7,456 nucleotides of DNA from Deltaproteobacteria bacterium (GTDB taxonomy: Bacteria > Desulfobacterota > Desulfarculia > Adiutricales > Adiutricaceae), in the NCBI GenBank assembly GCA_031278795.1, contig JAITJT010000160.1, positions 1-7,456 on the forward strand. The letters run 5' to 3'. Of the stretch, positions 6,178-7,456 are shown piece after piece (position 1 is the stretch's first letter; each line of letters begins with the position of its first letter). Below the pieces are notes generated by a model. The model was not told where the DNA came from, ran no database searches, and was given only the letters and a program-made list of their open reading frames with translations. Both the position numbers and the translations under genes were made by a program.

Positions 6178-6221
6178 AAAACAGTGGGAAAACAATGCTA
6201 AAACAATGGAAAAATAATAAA
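6178..6221. repeat. Phased A-tracts with an 11-base period
   Basis: Four consecutive 11-base units each begin with AAAA: AAAACAGTGGG (6178), AAAACAATGCT (6189), AAAACAATGGA (6200) and AAAATAATAAA (6211). Further A/T runs follow. A-tracts repeated about once per helical turn are known to bend DNA intrinsically. The tract starts 40 bases after the terminator stem. Confidence 0.6.
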
Positions 6222-6470
6222 AAATTTTAAAAATTCCTTGCTTTCTCGTGGATGGACTATAAAATAATTTTATGCGGCGTCTTTTTTTCTTTTGACTCTC
6301 CGCACCCGATATTTAAAAAAATTCCAAGCGTCTCCAAAAACCTCACCAGAGCTTATTGCCCCTCTACAAGCGCTGAATTTCTAAAAGTGCCCATGGCCCA
6401 CCTGTGCCTAGAGTTTGTTTTGCGTTTGTTTACGGGCGTATGGAGCTTAGACACATTCAAAGACTATTTA
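6222..6470. other. Non-coding stretch between the two 11-base repeat tracts
   Basis: About 250 bases with no gene I can support. A 74-codon + frame at 6252-6476 has no ribosome site and no recognisable domain, and most of it overlaps mixed-composition spacer. No tRNA or other structured RNA was recognised. Confidence 0.4.
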
Positions 6471-6488
6471 TCGTAAGATAGCTTACGA
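6471..6488. other. Perfect 7-bp hairpin between the repeat tracts
   Basis: TCGTAAG (6471-6477) and CTTACGA (6482-6488) are perfectly complementary around the 4-base loop ATAG. AAGCTTGAGCTT, a second small inverted repeat, follows at 6488-6499. There is no T-tract. It could be a protein-binding palindrome or an RNA hairpin. Confidence 0.5.
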
Positions 6489-6502
6489 AGCTTGAGCTTA
6501 GC

Positions 6503-6580
6503 TATTGGGTCCAAGGCGGGGCTAGGGCGGGGCTAGGATGGAGCTAGGGTGGGGCTAAATTGGGTCTAAGGTTGGGTCTA
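6503..6580. repeat. G-rich tandem repeat, seven units of 11 (last 12) bases
   Basis: The units are TATTGGGTCCA, AGGCGGGGCTA, GGGCGGGGCTA, GGATGGAGCTA, GGGTGGGGCTA, AATTGGGTCTA and AGGTTGGGTCTA. The consensus is close to GGGTGGGGCTA, with the CTA end nearly invariant. The outer units are more diverged than the inner ones, as expected of an ageing array. No open frame uses it as protein repeats. Several G3-G4 runs on the + strand could in principle form a quadruplex, though one loop would be long. Confidence 0.8.

Positions 6581-7456
<876 letters not shown>

Noticed and set aside
6252..6476. 74-codon + strand frame between the terminator and the G-rich array
   Set aside because: No ribosome binding site, no recognisable domain, and its stop lies inside the 6471-6488 hairpin. 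Chance frame most likely.
6178..6580. CRISPR array
   Set aside because: The repeats are 11 bases, directly abutting and diverged, with no unique spacers and no cas genes.

Overview
The window is a strongly bimodal stretch of a Gram-negative bacterial chromosome. The supported protein genes on the + strand (from about 1550 to 5967, and from 6927 to the right edge) are G+C-rich with C/G-ending codons and frequent AGG arginine. The sequence between them, and above all the first 1.5 kb, is very A+T-rich and full of 7-9 base A or T runs. A CheZ-type phosphatase with the proteobacterial catalytic motif and C-terminal tail, plus a lipoprotein combining helical repeats with a periplasmic-binding fold, points to a proteobacterium in the wide sense. 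A deltaproteobacterial (Desulfobacterota) lineage is my best guess. The A+T-rich, degraded spacers would suit a host-associated genome, but that is inference.

Left part (1-1519): the minus strand carries a decaying tandem array of small paralogous genes of a family I do not recognise. The leftmost copy (319 to beyond base 1) is open to the window edge. The next copy (649-316) has frameshifts and a deletion but ends in an ATGA overlap with the first. A third, more eroded copy (about 951-646) meets the second through another ATGA. A fourth remnant may lie near 1160-1260. The rest of this stretch holds no gene I can support.

Middle (1520-5967, + strand): an unrecognised 129-codon gene with a probable TTG start comes first. 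It is followed by a CheZ-like chemotaxis phosphatase of 556 aa, whose two halves are separated by about 265 residues holding Pro/Ala linkers and an extra predicted globular domain. Last is a 665-aa lipoprotein of the LpoA-like / family-6 periplasmic-binding type. A hairpin-rich 287-base gap lies between the CheZ gene and the lipoprotein gene.

Right part (5968-7456): a strong 18-bp stem terminator ends the lipoprotein unit. Then comes a 960-base gap with two unrelated 11-bp-period repeat tracts (phased A-tracts at 6178-6221 and a G-rich seven-unit array at 6503-6580) and a perfect hairpin between them. The start of the enolase gene follows and runs off the right edge.

The intact genes do not form an obvious pathway: chemotaxis signal termination, an envelope or solute-binding lipoprotein, and glycolysis. 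The most unusual material is the eroding gene array and the 11-bp-period repeats.
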